Origin: Enterococcus diestrammenae
GTDB lineage: Bacteria; Bacillota; Bacilli; Lactobacillales; Enterococcaceae
Length of the DNA stretch: 64,000 bases
Direction of reading: 5' to 3'
Assembly (NCBI RefSeq): GCF_009933255.1
Contig: NZ_MAEI01000014.1
Coordinates: 1-64,000 of the forward strand
Shown: positions 48,864 through 58,822 of the stretch, piece by piece
Layout: each line of letters opens with the position of its first letter
Numbering within the stretch: the stretch's first letter is position 1
Made by a program: the position numbers and the translations under genes
The notes under the pieces: model-generated
What the model saw: the letters and a program-made list of their open reading frames with translations, nothing else
Database searches by the model: none
Told to the model about the DNA's origin: nothing

Positions 48864-49148
48864 ATTGCTAGCTAAAACGACGTCCTATTGGCATACAAAG
48901 CTAGTGGGTGTTCGCTTCAGTCAGCATTCATGGTTGAAGCTATTTTTAGAAAAGTATGTGACAAACCAAGTTTTTTGAGAGATTTGGCTTCACGAACTGG
49001 CACAGCTTGCGTAGCTAGTTGGCCTAGGCAAAGAGCCTAAAGCTAGCGAGCCTCTTAATTCTTAAGAGCTGAAGAAAGAAGTTTGTTCTGCTTTTCTAGG
49101 CGAGACACAAGCACTTTTTTCAAAAAGTGCTTGCAGTGGTGAAAATTC

Positions 49149-49493
49149 TTAGCCGCCGATAGTTGATTGGATGTATTGGACGACGGTGCCGTAAGCAAAA
49201 ATTTGTAGGTAAGTTTTGCCATCTTTTAAGACATGATCGTGGTCAAAGTGGCAATTGATGACAGCATTGGCGCCATATGCGTGGGCTTTTTGTTGCAGTT
49301 CAAGTTTGATGCCTGCTAAGGATTCATTAGGGTCAACACTAGGATCAAAAAGATCGGCTTCGATTTTGGTCGTAGCAAAGACGACATCCCGTACCACGTA
49401 GCTGCGGTTGATATTGCCGGTAGAGATGATGATTTCCTTGATGCGTTTCAAGTCTTCTTTGTCGGTATCATTTTTATCACTAAAAATTCCCAT
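49149..49493 (-). CDS. YbjQ-like heavy-metal-binding-domain protein
   Basis: This 114-residue soluble protein resembles the YbjQ/DUF74 family: EIIISTGNINRSYVVRDVVF early, and LQQKAHAYGANAVINCHFD and FAYGTVVQYI late, which match the conserved GANAV...YGTAV pattern. Family members form pentamers; their role is unsettled. The gene runs opposite to its neighbours (against replication). Its start follows AAAGGAGTAG-like sequence. Confidence 0.7.
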   Translation of the reverse strand: MGIFSDKNDTDKEDLKRIKEIIISTGNINRSYVVRDVVFATTKIEADLFDPSVDPNESLAGIKLELQQKAHAYGANAVINCHFDHDHVLKDGKTYLQIFAYGTVVQYIQSTIGG

Positions 49494-49931
49494 GAGACTA
49501 CTCCTTTCCCAGCCTTTGAAATCATTGCCGGTTTGTGTGATTGCAGGCTACTGAAGTGTGTCAATGGCTACCTCTAGGCAAACTTGTTCCTTTTAAGGGA
49601 CGTTCTTCCAGAGTGTTTTTCGGCCAAAGCCAGTCTCCTTGTGCCTTCTGATTACTCTAATTTTACCGTTAGTGGGATTATTAAGTAAAGGTAAAAACTC
49701 TCGCTAGGGAAAAAAGGTGCTCTTGCAGGGTTTTTGAAATTGTGCTAAATTAGGGAAGAATTTAATAGACGACAAGCAGTGAAAGTGCAAAGTCGAACCG
49801 TTTAAGGGAAAGTTTTCGAGAAATTGTCGAACTTTTCTTAGAAGCTGTTCGAAAGGGCGCTTTTTTTATTTGAGAAAAAAGCGAGCACAGACCCGTCCAT
49901 CTGTGTCGTTTAAAGAAAAGGGAGTTTGATT
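49494..49931 (+). other. Promoter and leader region of mnmE
   Basis: TTGCAG (49723-49728) and TAAATT (49746-49751) at 17-bp spacing form a promoter for mnmE. The leader of about 175 nt contains TCGAAC/GTTCGA (49827-49832 and 49847-49852) and a T7 run at 49861-49867; the gap between stem and T-run makes a terminator doubtful. The left 220 bp show nothing. Confidence 0.55.
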
Positions 49932-51329
49932 ATGGCTGAAATTACACAGGAATTTGATACCATTGCAGCGATCTCAACGCCGCCAGGAGAAGGGGCGATT
50001 TCGATCGTGCGACTTAGTGGTGACGAGGCGCTAGCAATTGCTGATCGGATGTATCACAGTGGTAGTAAGTGTCTGCTAGAGGTGCCTAGTCATACGATTC
50101 ATTATGGGCATATTCTGGATCCGGCAACAAACCAACTGATCGATGAAGTGATGGTAACAGTCCTTAAGGCACCGAAGACGTTTACCCGTGAAGATATCGT
50201 GGAAATTAACTGCCACGGTGGGATGGTGGTTACCAATCAAATCTTACAGCTAGCGTTGCGTCAAGGGGCTCGATTAGCTGAACCTGGAGAGTTTACCAAG
50301 CGGGCCTTCTTAAATGGTCGTGTGGACTTGTCTCAGGCAGAAGCAGTGATGGATTTGATTCGAGCAAAGACGGACAAGGCGATGAATCTGGCTTTGAACC
50401 AATTGGATGGCAATCTTTCCCACTTGATTCGCTCGTTGCGACAAGAAATCTTGGAAACTCTGGCCCAAGTGGAGGTCAATATCGATTATCCAGAGTACGA
50501 TGATGTCGAAGAACTAACCACGCGTCTCTTACTGGAAAAAGCCCATCAAGTGCAAGGGCAAATCGACCAATTGCTCCTGACAGCCCAACAAGGAAAAATC
50601 TTACGTGAAGGGTTAAGCACGGCGATTATTGGTCGACCAAATGTCGGTAAATCCAGTTTATTGAACTATTTGTTGGATGAAGAAAAAGCCATCGTTACTG
50701 AAATTGCCGGGACTACTCGCGACGTCATCGAAGAATATGTCAATGTTCGGGGGGTACCGTTGAAATTAATTGATACGGCAGGGATTCGGGATACTGAAGA
50801 TGTCGTGGAAAAAATCGGAGTCGAGCGGAGTAAGAAAGCTTTAGCTGAGGCGGATTTGATCTTGCTCGTTTTGAATCAAAGTGAGGCTTTGACAGCAGCG
50901 GATCGGGAGTTGCTCCGCTTAACTGCTGATGACAAACGTATCATTTTATTGAATAAAACAGACTTGCCAGCCCAACTAAATTTGGATTCAGAGGCTGAAC
51001 TTTTGGGAGATAGTCCGCTTTTTGCGATCTCTGTTTTGGAAAAAGCTGGCTTAGATCAGTTAGAAAAAGCCATTGCAGACTTGTTCTTTGCTGGTGGAAC
51101 GGGAGATAAGGATGCTTCCTATGTCTCCAATACCCGGCATATTGCCTTGTTGGAAAAGGCGGGTCAAGCATTAGGCGAAGTAATTGTGGGTATTGAAGCA
51201 GGGATGCCGGTGGATCTGGTGCAAATCGATATGACTCGTTGTTGGGATTTCCTCGGAGAAATCGTCGGTGATAGTGTCCAAGACGAATTAATCACCCAAC
51301 TTTTTAGCCAATTCTGTCTAGGAAAATAA
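49932..51329 (+). CDS. mnmE: tRNA modification GTPase MnmE
   Basis: This 465-residue GTPase works with MnmG to modify the wobble uridine of some tRNAs. The N-terminal folate-binding domain begins [24 protein letters not shown] helical domain is interrupted by a G domain with [22 protein letters not shown] and NKTD. The C-terminus ends with FSQFCLGK, holding the conserved Cys. The ATG at 49932 follows GGGAG. It is followed by mnmG, its usual partner. Confidence 0.97.
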   Translation: MAEITQEFDTIAAISTPPGEGAISIVRLSGDEALAIADRMYHSGSKCLLEVPSHTIHYGHILDPATNQLIDEVMVTVLKAPKTFTREDIVEINCHGGMVVTNQILQLALRQGARLAEPGEFTKRAFLNGRVDLSQAEAVMDLIRAKTDKAMNLALNQLDGNLSHLIRSLRQEILETLAQVEVNIDYPEYDDVEELTTRLLLEKAHQVQGQIDQLLLTAQQGKILREGLSTAIIGRPNVGKSSLLNYLLDEEKAIVTEIAGTTRDVIEEYVNVRGVPLKLIDTAGIRDTEDVVEKIGVERSKKALAEADLILLVLNQSEALTAADRELLRLTADDKRIILLNKTDLPAQLNLDSEAELLGDSPLFAISVLEKAGLDQLEKAIADLFFAGGTGDKDASYVSNTRHIALLEKAGQALGEVIVGIEAGMPVDLVQIDMTRCWDFLGEIVGDSVQDELITQLFSQFCLGK

Positions 51330-51461
51330 AATAACAAAAAGCGAGATGTTCGTTTGTTATTTTATTAAAAAGATTGATGTACCGGGCTTGATACTGGCTT
51401 TTCCGGTAGAAAGATGACCAAGTAAGCTGTAAGTAGAAATGATTTGAGGAGCGAAGAAGAG

Positions 51462-53354
51462 ATGGAATTTCAAGGAGATTCATATGATATTGTCGTAGTT
51501 GGTGCTGGACATGCAGGTTCGGAAGCGGCATTGGCTAATGCTCGCATGGGGAATAAAACCCTGCTTTTGACCATTAACCTCGATATGGTAGCTTTTATGC
51601 CGTGTAACCCGTCTGTCGGGGGACCAGCCAAGGGAGTGGTAGTTCGGGAAATTGATGCCCTCGGTGGTGAGATGGGCAAAAACATCGATAAGACTTACAT
51701 TCAAATGCGGATGCTAAACACTGGTAAAGGACCAGCAGTACGGGCTTTACGGGCACAAGCGGATAAGAAAGCCTATGCCAATGAAATGAAACGAACAATC
51801 GAAAAAGAACCAAATCTGACCTTACGCCAAGGCTTGGTGTCCAAATTAATCGTTGAAGATGGTGTCTGCAAAGGGGTTGTGACCAATACAGGTGCTCGTT
51901 ATAGTGCCAAGGCGGTCATCATTACAGCTGGAACTGCCTTGCGCGGGGAAATCATCATCGGCGAGTTGAAGTACTCTTCTGGACCTAACAATTCGCAACC
52001 TTCTGTCGCTTTGGCAGACAACTTGAAAGAAAATGGTTTGGAGATCGCCCGTTTCAAAACGGGGACGCCACCACGGGTCAAATCTTCCACGATTGACTAT
52101 AGTGTAACGGAGATTCAACCTGGGGATGAGACCCCTAACCACTTCAGTTACAGCACCCCAGATAGTGCCTACAAAACTGATCAAGAACCTTGTTGGCTAA
52201 CGTATACGAACTTAGGAACACATCAAATTATCCAAGACAACCTTCATCGAGCGCCGATGTTTACGGGTATCGTGGAAGGTGTCGGGGCGCGGTACTGCCC
52301 TTCGATTGAAGACAAAATCGTCCGTTTTGCTGATAAGGAACGCCACCAACTATTTTTGGAACCTGAAGGCTTAAATACCGAAGAAGTCTACGTTCAAGGG
52401 TTGTCCACCTCTTTACCAGAAGATGTCCAAGTGGATGTTTTGCGTTCCATTGCTGGTCTTGAAAATGTCGAAATGATGCGAACCGGCTATGCCATCGAGT
52501 ACGACGTGGTTGTACCTCACCAATTGCGTCCAACCTTGGAAACTAAAAAAATTGCCAACCTCTATACTGCGGGTCAAACCAATGGTACGAGCGGTTATGA
52601 AGAAGCCGCTGGGCAAGGATTATTGGCTGGGATCAATGCCGGACTGAAAATTCAAGGCAAAGAACCACTGATTTTGAAACGTAGTGATGGTTATATCGGT
52701 GTGATGATTGATGATTTGGTGACAAAAGGCACGCAAGAACCTTATCGTTTGTTGACTAGTCGGGCCGAGTATCGATTGATCTTGCGCCATGACAATGCAG
52801 ATCTACGGTTGACAGAAATGGGTCATCAAGTTGGCCTAGTGAAAGAAGATCAATACCAGTCATACCTTGCTAAAAAAGCGGCAGTGGAAGGGGAAATTGC
52901 TCGTCTTCATAATATTCGTATTAAACCAACAGCTGAAGTACAAGCTTTCTTAGCCGGAAAAAATGCGGCTCCTTTGAAAGACGGTGTCTTGGCAGCGGAT
53001 TTCTTGCGGCGTCCTGAAATCAGCTATGAAGAACTGATGCAATTCGTTGAACCAGATGAAACCCTAACTGCTAAAGAAATCGAACAGGTCAGTATCCAAA
53101 TCAAATATGAAGGGTATATCAAAAAAGCCTTAGAAAAAGTTGAAAAACTTAAACGGATGGAAGCAAAACGAATCCCAGAAAACATCGACTATGAAGCAAT
53201 AAATGGCCTAGCAACCGAAGCCCGGCAAAAACTAATCAAGATTCAACCGGAAACCATTGCTCAAGCTAGTCGTATCAGTGGGGTTAATCCAGCTGATATC
53301 AGTATTTTGATGGTCTATTTGGAACAAGGCCGTATTGCCAAAGTCTCGCAATAA
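51462..53354 (+). CDS. mnmG: tRNA uridine-5-carboxymethylaminomethyl synthesis enzyme MnmG
   Basis: This 630-residue FAD enzyme (GidA) partners MnmE. It has [17 protein letters not shown] (FAD-binding Rossmann motif), [25 protein letters not shown] and [19 protein letters not shown], with catalytic Cys residues. The ATG at 51462 is likely because GAGGAG lies 10 nt upstream; a TTG at 51444 is the alternative. C-terminal helical domain ends in [24 protein letters not shown]. Confidence 0.97.
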   Translation: MEFQGDSYDIVVVGAGHAGSEAALANARMGNKTLLLTINLDMVAFMPCNPSVGGPAKGVVVREIDALGGEMGKNIDKTYIQMRMLNTGKGPAVRALRAQADKKAYANEMKRTIEKEPNLTLRQGLVSKLIVEDGVCKGVVTNTGARYSAKAVIITAGTALRGEIIIGELKYSSGPNNSQPSVALADNLKENGLEIARFKTGTPPRVKSSTIDYSVTEIQPGDETPNHFSYSTPDSAYKTDQEPCWLTYTNLGTHQIIQDNLHRAPMFTGIVEGVGARYCPSIEDKIVRFADKERHQLFLEPEGLNTEEVYVQGLSTSLPEDVQVDVLRSIAGLENVEMMRTGYAIEYDVVVPHQLRPTLETKKIANLYTAGQTNGTSGYEEAAGQGLLAGINAGLKIQGKEPLILKRSDGYIGVMIDDLVTKGTQEPYRLLTSRAEYRLILRHDNADLRLTEMGHQVGLVKEDQYQSYLAKKAAVEGEIARLHNIRIKPTAEVQAFLAGKNAAPLKDGVLAADFLRRPEISYEELMQFVEPDETLTAKEIEQVSIQIKYEGYIKKALEKVEKLKRMEAKRIPENIDYEAINGLATEARQKLIKIQPETIAQASRISGVNPADISILMVYLEQGRIAKVSQ

Positions 53355-53367
53355 ACCAATTAGTAGA

Positions 53368-53430
53368 AAAAGCTCTCCACTAAGTCTCTCAACCATTTTG
53401 ATGGGTTGAGCGCTAGTGGGGAGCTTTTTT
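53368..53430 (+). terminator. Intrinsic terminator after mnmG
   Basis: AAGCTCTCCACTA pairs with TAGTGGGGAGCTT, with an inner CTCAACC/GGTTGAG hairpin, and ends in TTTTTT. Confidence 0.9.
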
Positions 53431-53453
53431 GGCTTAAGCGAAACAAATCCAAA

Positions 53454-53469
53454 ATGTTTCACATGAAAC
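53454..53469. promoter_or_regulatory. parS-like site 4 (weak)
   Basis: TGTTTCACATGAAACT matches the parS consensus at 14 of 16 positions but changes the central CACGTG to CACATG. It lies on the right arm of the chromosome, between mnmG and the MFS gene. Confidence 0.55.
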
Positions 53470-53524
53470 TTTTTGGATTGTTGAAACTGTTAAGGCTAAG
53501 ACAAGAGCGGCATTTCATTGGCAT

Positions 53525-54676
53525 TTAGAGCGTTTTCTTTAGTTTTGGATAGATAAAACAACCACCAAGGGCGAGGGCCAGACTGACAATAAGAAAGGTT
53601 TGACGATAGCTAGTCAGTTGGATTAACCACCCACAAATAGGGAAAAAGGGAATCATCATTAAAGAAAAGCAGAGACTGTCAATGCTATTAATGGTAGCCC
53701 GTTGTTCTGATGGAATCAGTTGGTTAATAAAATTGGAACGAATGGGTGTCACCAAAGCCGGTAGACAGTTGGCTAAGATAAAGCAGGGAATTACTCCTGC
53801 AACAGGTAGAAAACCAGAGGCTGCCGTCGCACCAATTAATAAGGTGATAACAATGATGAAAAGTTGAGACAAAGGAATTTTTTCGCCGATGAAAGCCGAT
53901 AAGCGCACAGCCAACAATTGGAACAAGGTACTGATTAAAATCACCAGACTAATTCCGATGCCATTAATGCCTAGATCTTGGAAAAAATTCTGAAAGTAAA
54001 AATAATAAGTCGCATTCAGGCTATCGATAAAGGCAAAAGCCAGCATTACTAACAATAGACTAGGAACTTGTAAAGTAAAACGAAACGCACTGGCTATCAG
54101 TTGAAAATAAGGTTGCTTTTTCTGATGGAGGCGAGGGGGTTCCTCAAACCCAAGGGCGACTACAATGGCAAGGAGGTTTATCCCAATTTGGAGCCAATAA
54201 ACGCCATCAAAAAACCAATGACTAAACAAGCCGGCGACCACAATGCCCAACGAGCTACTGATTTCTAGAATCATATTGATATTGGCATTGATTTTTAGAT
54301 ACTCTGTTTCTTTCTTTTCGGCTAAGAGGGATTCAAAGACCAGTGCTTCATTGGTACCAGAAGCGAGGTTATAACTGAGAGCACTGAGGATGAAACCGAT
54401 TGTTACGAGCCAAAAATTCCCACTGAGGACAGTCAACAGACAGCTAAAGCTATTGACAAGACGACTGGCAATTAGGGTTTTCTTGTAACCAAACCGATCT
54501 GCCAAACTTCCAGAAGGAACTTCAAATAAGAGGCTTGTACCGTGAAAGACGGCCTCCATAATGCCGACTTCTAACGGACTAAAACCTTTGGAAGTCAGAT
54601 AGAGCATCCAAAGACCGGTGACAATAAACCATTGTAAAAACGTATAGGGGTAGTTGCGTTTGATATTTTGATCCAT
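53525..54676 (-). CDS. Major facilitator superfamily transporter
   Basis: This protein of about 383 residues has 12 membrane segments. The loop FEVPSGSLADRFGYKKTLIASR between segments 2 and 3 is the MFS signature. The start at 54676 follows AAAGGAG; an upstream in-frame extension to 54910 overlaps the leader and is discarded. It is probably a drug or metabolite exporter. A terminator (54768-54798) and a 52-codon ORF lie just upstream on the same strand, so its expression may depend on readthrough. It faces against replication. Confidence 0.88.
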   Translation of the reverse strand: MDQNIKRNYPYTFLQWFIVTGLWMLYLTSKGFSPLEVGIMEAVFHGTSLLFEVPSGSLADRFGYKKTLIASRLVNSFSCLLTVLSGNFWLVTIGFILSALSYNLASGTNEALVFESLLAEKKETEYLKINANINMILEISSSLGIVVAGLFSHWFFDGVYWLQIGINLLAIVVALGFEEPPRLHQKKQPYFQLIASAFRFTLQVPSLLLVMLAFAFIDSLNATYYFYFQNFFQDLGINGIGISLVILISTLFQLLAVRLSAFIGEKIPLSQLFIIVITLLIGATAASGFLPVAGVIPCFILANCLPALVTPIRSNFINQLIPSEQRATINSIDSLCFSLMMIPFFPICGWLIQLTSYRQTFLIVSLALALGGCFIYPKLKKTL

Positions 54677-54767
54677 GATTTCTCCTTTGGGGTCAGGTGA
54701 ATCACTTGTTTCGTGCTTCACTGGCAAGCGTGCCCAACAGCATCTGTCGCTGGCATTTAAAACACAC

Positions 54768-54798
54768 AAAAAAACAGCGGGAAAGAGGCTCCGCTGTT
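54768..54798 (-). terminator. Terminator between the small ORF and the MFS gene
   Basis: On the minus strand ACAGCGG pairs with CCGCTGT and is followed by TTTTTTT. It lies 24 bp after the small ORF and about 90 bp before the MFS start. The end of the small ORF (CTGTTG) could pair with CAACAG of its ascending arm as an alternative fold. Confidence 0.8.
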
Positions 54799-54821
54799 GA
54801 ATGAATGTTATTTTAAAATCT

Positions 54822-54980
54822 TTAACAACAGAGATTGCCGGTGTGACCGATTGAATTTTGGTAGATAAAAGCTGTTCTTGGGCAGACTGCACCCTTAAGT
54901 AGGTAATCATGGGTCATTTGTTGATATTGTGTAAGAAAGGCCAATTGGAATCTGTTATTATTTGTTCCTTGAGTTGTCAT
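54822..54980 (-). CDS. Small 52-residue ORF upstream of the MFS transporter
   Basis: This peptide begins MTTQGTNNNRFQLAFLTQYQ and ends GAVCPRT...GHTGNLCC, with three Cys in its last 22 residues and a double-Cys end. The ATG at 54980 follows GGCGGTG with about 7-nt spacing; an ATG at 54986 sits too near. A TGA-TATACT extended -10 (about 55011-55020) could start the transcript. I do not recognise a family. It could be a secreted peptide precursor exported by the MFS protein, or a leader peptide that controls readthrough of the following terminator. Confidence 0.55.
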   Translation of the reverse strand: MTTQGTNNNRFQLAFLTQYQQMTHDYLLKGAVCPRTAFIYQNSIGHTGNLCC

Positions 54981-55020
54981 GGTCATCACCGCCTTTTGTA
55001 AAAGATAATTTCAGTATATC

Positions 55021-55503
55021 ATGATGGTACCCTCGTGGGGAGCTGTTTCATGACAAAGGGGGAATAAAAAAACAAATCCTGCCTTTTTTGAAAATAAATG
55101 AAGGTAAATTACTGAGGCTCGGGAATTGAACTTACTAATAAATAAGCGCTGGTATTTCTTCATGAAATATTCGTTTTTTAGGAATAATTCTCATTTAAAT
55201 GGAAATTGTAATAAAAGTGCAACATTTCCTTAAAGAATTCGTTTCATTATTTCGTATTTTTTATCGAAAAAATGCTGAATAAAAGGGCTAAATTTAAGTT
55301 TTTATAAAGAAAAAGTAGGCGGTTGCTTGCCAAAATTTTCAGATTTTAGCAAAAAAGATAACAGCGAAAATGAAATGAACCTGTAACATTCCTAATATCT
55401 GATTGATACATCAGAATGTTACACTTTTATTCGTAGCGATACTACGCTTACGAATAGAGAAAATGACTACATTTAAGATAAATTCAGTCGGAGGAGCAAT
55501 CAT
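55021..55503 (+). promoter_or_regulatory. Upstream region of the CHAP hydrolase with nested inverted repeats
   Basis: TGTAACATTC (55383-55392) and GAATGTTACA (about 55415-55424) form a perfect 10-bp inverted repeat; an inner CTGAT/ATCAG hairpin lies between. Just after it, ATTCGTAGCG and CGCTTACGAAT (about 55430-55456) form a second hairpin. WalR-like TGTAAC half-sites occur, but the N5 spacing of the known WalR box was not found. The left part (55021-55380) is AT-rich without a gene. Confidence 0.55.
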
Positions 55504-56916
55504 TTGAAAAAGAGATCACTTGCAGCATTATTGGTATGTACATTGACCTTGGCTACTGCACCAGTCACTGTTTTCGCTGATACATTCGACCAACAGATTC
55601 AAGAAAAGAATGAAAAAATTGCTGATTTACAAAATCAACAAGACAGCGCTCAATCAAAAATCGAAGCAGCGGAAGCAGAAATTGCGACCGTGAACGGTAA
55701 GATTACTGATTTGGAAGCGAAAGAAACCAAATTAACAAATGAAACTTTGAAATTGCAAGACGAAATTGCACAATTGAAAGTGCGGATTGCTAAACGTCAA
55801 GAAAAAATTAACAAACAAGCTCGTGATACCCAAGTCAATGGCTCAGCAACAACTTATTTGGATGCAGTGTTGGGCTCAGACTCCATTACTGATATGGTCA
55901 ATCGAGTACAAGCAATGTCGACTTTGGTTAATGCCAACAATGACTTGCTGAAACAACAACAAGAAGACCAAAAAGCAGTGGAAGAAAATGTGAAGGTCAA
56001 CGAAGCTAAAATCAAAGAGTTGACTGAAAGCCAAGATCAATTGGCCGCTCAAAAGAAAGATATCGCTAATAAACAAGCGGAACTGGAAGTCTTGAAGGCG
56101 ACCTTGGCTGCTGAAGAAGCGACTACTAAAAAAGATAAAAAAGCGTTAGAAAAGAAAAAAGCTGAAGCGGAAGCGGAAGCAAAACGCATTCGTGAAGCCC
56201 AAGAAAAAGCTGAAAAAGCTCGTAAAGCTGAAGAAGCTCGTCAAGCAAAATTAGCTAAAGCTGCTGCTGAAGCCGCAGCTAAACGTCAAGCCGAAGCAGA
56301 AGCCAAAGCACAGCAAGAAGCCGATGCCCAAGCGAAAGCAGAAGCTGAAGCGGCCGCTGCTGCTGCCAAAGCTGACGCTCAAGCTGCCAAAGAAGCAGCT
56401 GAAGCGGCTGCAGCTGAAGAAGCTGCTAAGAAAACGACTGAAGATTCAGTAGCAGAGGTTGAAGAACCGGAAGCTGAAGTCACTGAACCTGAAGCGACCG
56501 AACCAGAAGTCACTGAACCAGAAGTTGAAACACCAGACTCAGGTTCTGGTGGCGGCGGTGGTGGAATCGACCATTCCGGCTCGGGCAATATGTACTCTTG
56601 GGGTCAATGTACTTGGTACGTGAAGAGTGTTGCTCCTTGGGTAGGGACTTACTGGGGCAATGGGAACCAATGGGGCTACTCAGCAGCGGCTGACGGCTAC
56701 CGGGTAGATAGCTCTCCAGAAGTTGGCTCTGTGGCAGTCTTTGCCGCTGGTTTTGCCGGTGCCAATGCAGTGTACGGTCACGTGGCTTATGTGGAATCGG
56801 TCAATGGTGATGGTACAATCACAATTTCCCAAGGTGGGATGGGCTTTGCAACACCAGCAGGTCCTAACTACCGTACTATGAGTGCATCTGGTTTGCAGTT
56901 CATTCACCGTTATTAA
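55504..56916 (+). CDS. Secreted PcsB-type peptidoglycan hydrolase with CHAP domain
   Basis: This 470-residue exported protein has a signal peptide (MKKRSLAALLVCTLTLATAP...VFA), a long coiled coil (about residues 28-230, PcsB-like), an Ala/Glu/Lys-rich stretch, a Glu/Pro/Thr linker with GSGGGGGG, and a C-terminal CHAP domain. The catalytic Cys is at about 369 in SWGQCTWY and His at about 426 in YGHVAYV. Such proteins (PcsB, SagA/SalA/SalB) split septal peptidoglycan and are often WalRK-controlled. TTG start after GGAGGAG. Confidence 0.92.
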   Translation: MKKRSLAALLVCTLTLATAPVTVFADTFDQQIQEKNEKIADLQNQQDSAQSKIEAAEAEIATVNGKITDLEAKETKLTNETLKLQDEIAQLKVRIAKRQEKINKQARDTQVNGSATTYLDAVLGSDSITDMVNRVQAMSTLVNANNDLLKQQQEDQKAVEENVKVNEAKIKELTESQDQLAAQKKDIANKQAELEVLKATLAAEEATTKKDKKALEKKKAEAEAEAKRIREAQEKAEKARKAEEARQAKLAKAAAEAAAKRQAEAEAKAQQEADAQAKAEAEAAAAAAKADAQAAKEAAEAAAAEEAAKKTTEDSVAEVEEPEAEVTEPEATEPEVTEPEVETPDSGSGGGGGGIDHSGSGNMYSWGQCTWYVKSVAPWVGTYWGNGNQWGYSAAADGYRVDSSPEVGSVAVFAAGFAGANAVYGHVAYVESVNGDGTITISQGGMGFATPAGPNYRTMSASGLQFIHRY

Positions 56917-56929
56917 AATTGAACCTTAA

Positions 56930-56967
56930 TAAATCCTCTTACGAATGAATCGTAGGAGGATTTTTTT
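56930..56967 (+). terminator. Intrinsic terminator after the CHAP hydrolase
   Basis: AATCCTCTTACGA pairs with TCGTAGGAGGATT around ATGAA and is followed by seven T. Confidence 0.93.
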
Positions 56968-57149
56968 GGTTTTCACAGGAACCTTTTGCTACAACCTAAA
57001 AAATGCAAATATGGAGATATCGCTAAAAAATGACTGATAAATTCTATGAAACGGTTTTATCTTGATGACATTCAGCTATACTTGAAGAAAAGCTTCAAAT
57101 TGAAAACCGATCTGTTGATTTCATCATTAGTAGCTAAGGGGGAAGCAGG

Positions 57150-58133
57150 ATGTCACGAAAACAGCTAGAAGAACTAGAAGTTCACTTTGCGGAAATTCGG
57201 AAAAATCGGTGGCTAGATAAACGATTGGCCTATGTGTTAGCTTGTAGTTTTGTAGGAAATGAGGAGGCCTTCGACTACGATGTCTTTCAGGCAATGAAGC
57301 AGGGGTTAAAAAGAAAACTAGGAACTTTTCACCTTCTACAAGGACCAATCATGGATACTTTGATTGGTTTATTAATGGCAAATGATAAAACCACGGATAA
57401 TGATTTAGAAAACTTATTAGTGGGTTATGATCTTTTGGTAGAGGCAGGGTTTAAACGTTCCAGTGGTACTTATTATGCCGCCTTAATGTTGAGTTTATCG
57501 GGTCTCGATCCGGTCATGGTGGCGACTCGGGGTCAAGCAATTTTTCAGGCTATTCGCGAGGACCATCCTTGGATTACTAGTACAGATGATGCCTCTGGAG
57601 CGGTGATGTTAGCGCTGCAGTCCGATTTTGCTCGACGGCCTGTTGAGGAGATAGCTGCTATGGTTGAGGACTATTACCAAGGATTGCGGGAGAGTTCTTT
57701 TTCTAAGTTTGCTGATTTGCAGTATGCTGCTGCCAGTTGTGCCAATTATTTCAATAGGTATGATCCGCAGTACGTGGCTGCGATCAACAGTGTTGTAGTG
57801 GGCTTGAAGGCAGTGGATTTTCATATTGATCACTTACTGTATACACCGATTGTGACGTTGGCTTATTTGAGTGAGAAGCACCCTGTTGCTTACCGCCAAA
57901 TCGCAGAGAATGACCAAATGTTGAAAACACGGGGGCATCTTCGGTTTGATCGAAGTATGCGACAACTGCTGGCGGTGAGTCTCTATACGATGCAAGAATT
58001 ACGGGAAGCGCAAAAAGGAACAGCGCAACAATTAGACGCTTTGACGGTAAGTTTGATGATTATGCAAGAACAGATGGCTGTCGCTGCTGCAACCACGGCT
58101 GTGATTGTGAGTAGTACAGCAGGGAACAATTAG
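57150..58133 (+). CDS. DUF4003 family protein
   Basis: This 327-residue, mostly helical, soluble protein matches DUF4003: LAYVLACSFVGNEEAFDY, GLKRKLGTFHLLQGPIMDTLIGLLM, YYAALMLSLSG and LQYAAASCANYF. The function is unknown. It is 20 bp before a GyrI-like gene and probably forms a small operon with it and the HEAT-like gene. The C-terminus is Ala/Val-rich (MAVAAATTAVIVSS). Start 57150 follows AAGGGGGAAG. Confidence 0.8.
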   Translation: MSRKQLEELEVHFAEIRKNRWLDKRLAYVLACSFVGNEEAFDYDVFQAMKQGLKRKLGTFHLLQGPIMDTLIGLLMANDKTTDNDLENLLVGYDLLVEAGFKRSSGTYYAALMLSLSGLDPVMVATRGQAIFQAIREDHPWITSTDDASGAVMLALQSDFARRPVEEIAAMVEDYYQGLRESSFSKFADLQYAAASCANYFNRYDPQYVAAINSVVVGLKAVDFHIDHLLYTPIVTLAYLSEKHPVAYRQIAENDQMLKTRGHLRFDRSMRQLLAVSLYTMQELREAQKGTAQQLDALTVSLMIMQEQMAVAAATTAVIVSSTAGNN

Positions 58134-58153
58134 TAGTGGAAAGGGGAAAAACG

Positions 58154-58789
58154 ATGAAACAGGAATGGCGTAAGCAGGAGAAAGTCTTCTATCTTCCGAA
58201 AAATGTTCCAGAGGTAGTGACGTTACCTAAACAACAATTTATTATGATCAAGGGTGCAGGTGACCCCAATCAGGAAGATTTTTCTCAGCGAGTGGGAGTT
58301 TTGTATTCCTTGGCGTATCCTTTGAAGATGAGATTTAAGAAACGCTGTCAGGAACAGCCTGAGCTAGCCAAACAATTCGAGTTTGATGATTATACTGTTT
58401 ATCCGTTAGAAGGGGTGTGGAGCTCCTCGAATCCGGCTGACCCCCACAACAAGGATTTCTTCACTTATACGATTATGATTCGCCAACCGGAGATGATTAC
58501 TGAAGCAGATTTTGCGGAAGCCCTAGCTGCAACTCAGATTAAGAAGCCACATCCTTTGCTGGAGGAAGTGACCTTTGGCGAAATCACAGAAGGCCTGTGT
58601 GTGCAGATGCTACATGTAGGGCGCTTTGATGATGAACCGGCAAGTTTTGCTAAGATGCAGGCTTTTGCTGATGAAGCAGGTTTGATTCGTCAAGGGTGGC
58701 ATCATCGAGAAATTTATCTGAGTGATCCTCGCAAGACTGCACCGGAGAAAAGTCGGACGGTCTTGCGCTTTGAAGTCGCAACAAAATGA
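58154..58789 (+). CDS. GyrI-like small-molecule-binding protein
   Basis: This 211-residue protein belongs to the GyrI-like/SOUL-type effector-binding group: PKQQFIMIKGAGDPNQEDFSQRVGVLYSLAYPLKMRFK at the start, DFFTYTIMIRQPEMI and CVQMLHVGRFDDEPASFAKM in the middle, RQGWHHREIYLSDPRKT at the end. It lacks a DNA-binding domain, so it is not a regulator by itself. The ATG at 58154 follows AAAGGGG; a GTG at 58136 overlaps the upstream stop region. Confidence 0.82.
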   Translation: MKQEWRKQEKVFYLPKNVPEVVTLPKQQFIMIKGAGDPNQEDFSQRVGVLYSLAYPLKMRFKKRCQEQPELAKQFEFDDYTVYPLEGVWSSSNPADPHNKDFFTYTIMIRQPEMITEADFAEALAATQIKKPHPLLEEVTFGEITEGLCVQMLHVGRFDDEPASFAKMQAFADEAGLIRQGWHHREIYLSDPRKTAPEKSRTVLRFEVATK

Positions 58790-58822
58790 ATCGGGTCGTG
58801 TGAATAGTGAAAGGAGAAATTG

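Larger units (their letters stand above)
48559..49148. other. Intergenic region with sRNA candidate
   Basis: About 590 bp hold no protein gene. The left part has a promoter and terminator unit (48665-48787), the middle a long terminator for the minus-strand gene (48802-48863). The right part has an AAGCACTTTTT/AAAAAGTGCTT hairpin near 49110-49135. Confidence 0.5.

Noticed and set aside
49827..49867. Intrinsic terminator in the mnmE leader
   Set aside because: The 6-bp stem is separated from the T7 run by about 8 bases, so it does not fit an intrinsic terminator; kept only as a structural remark.
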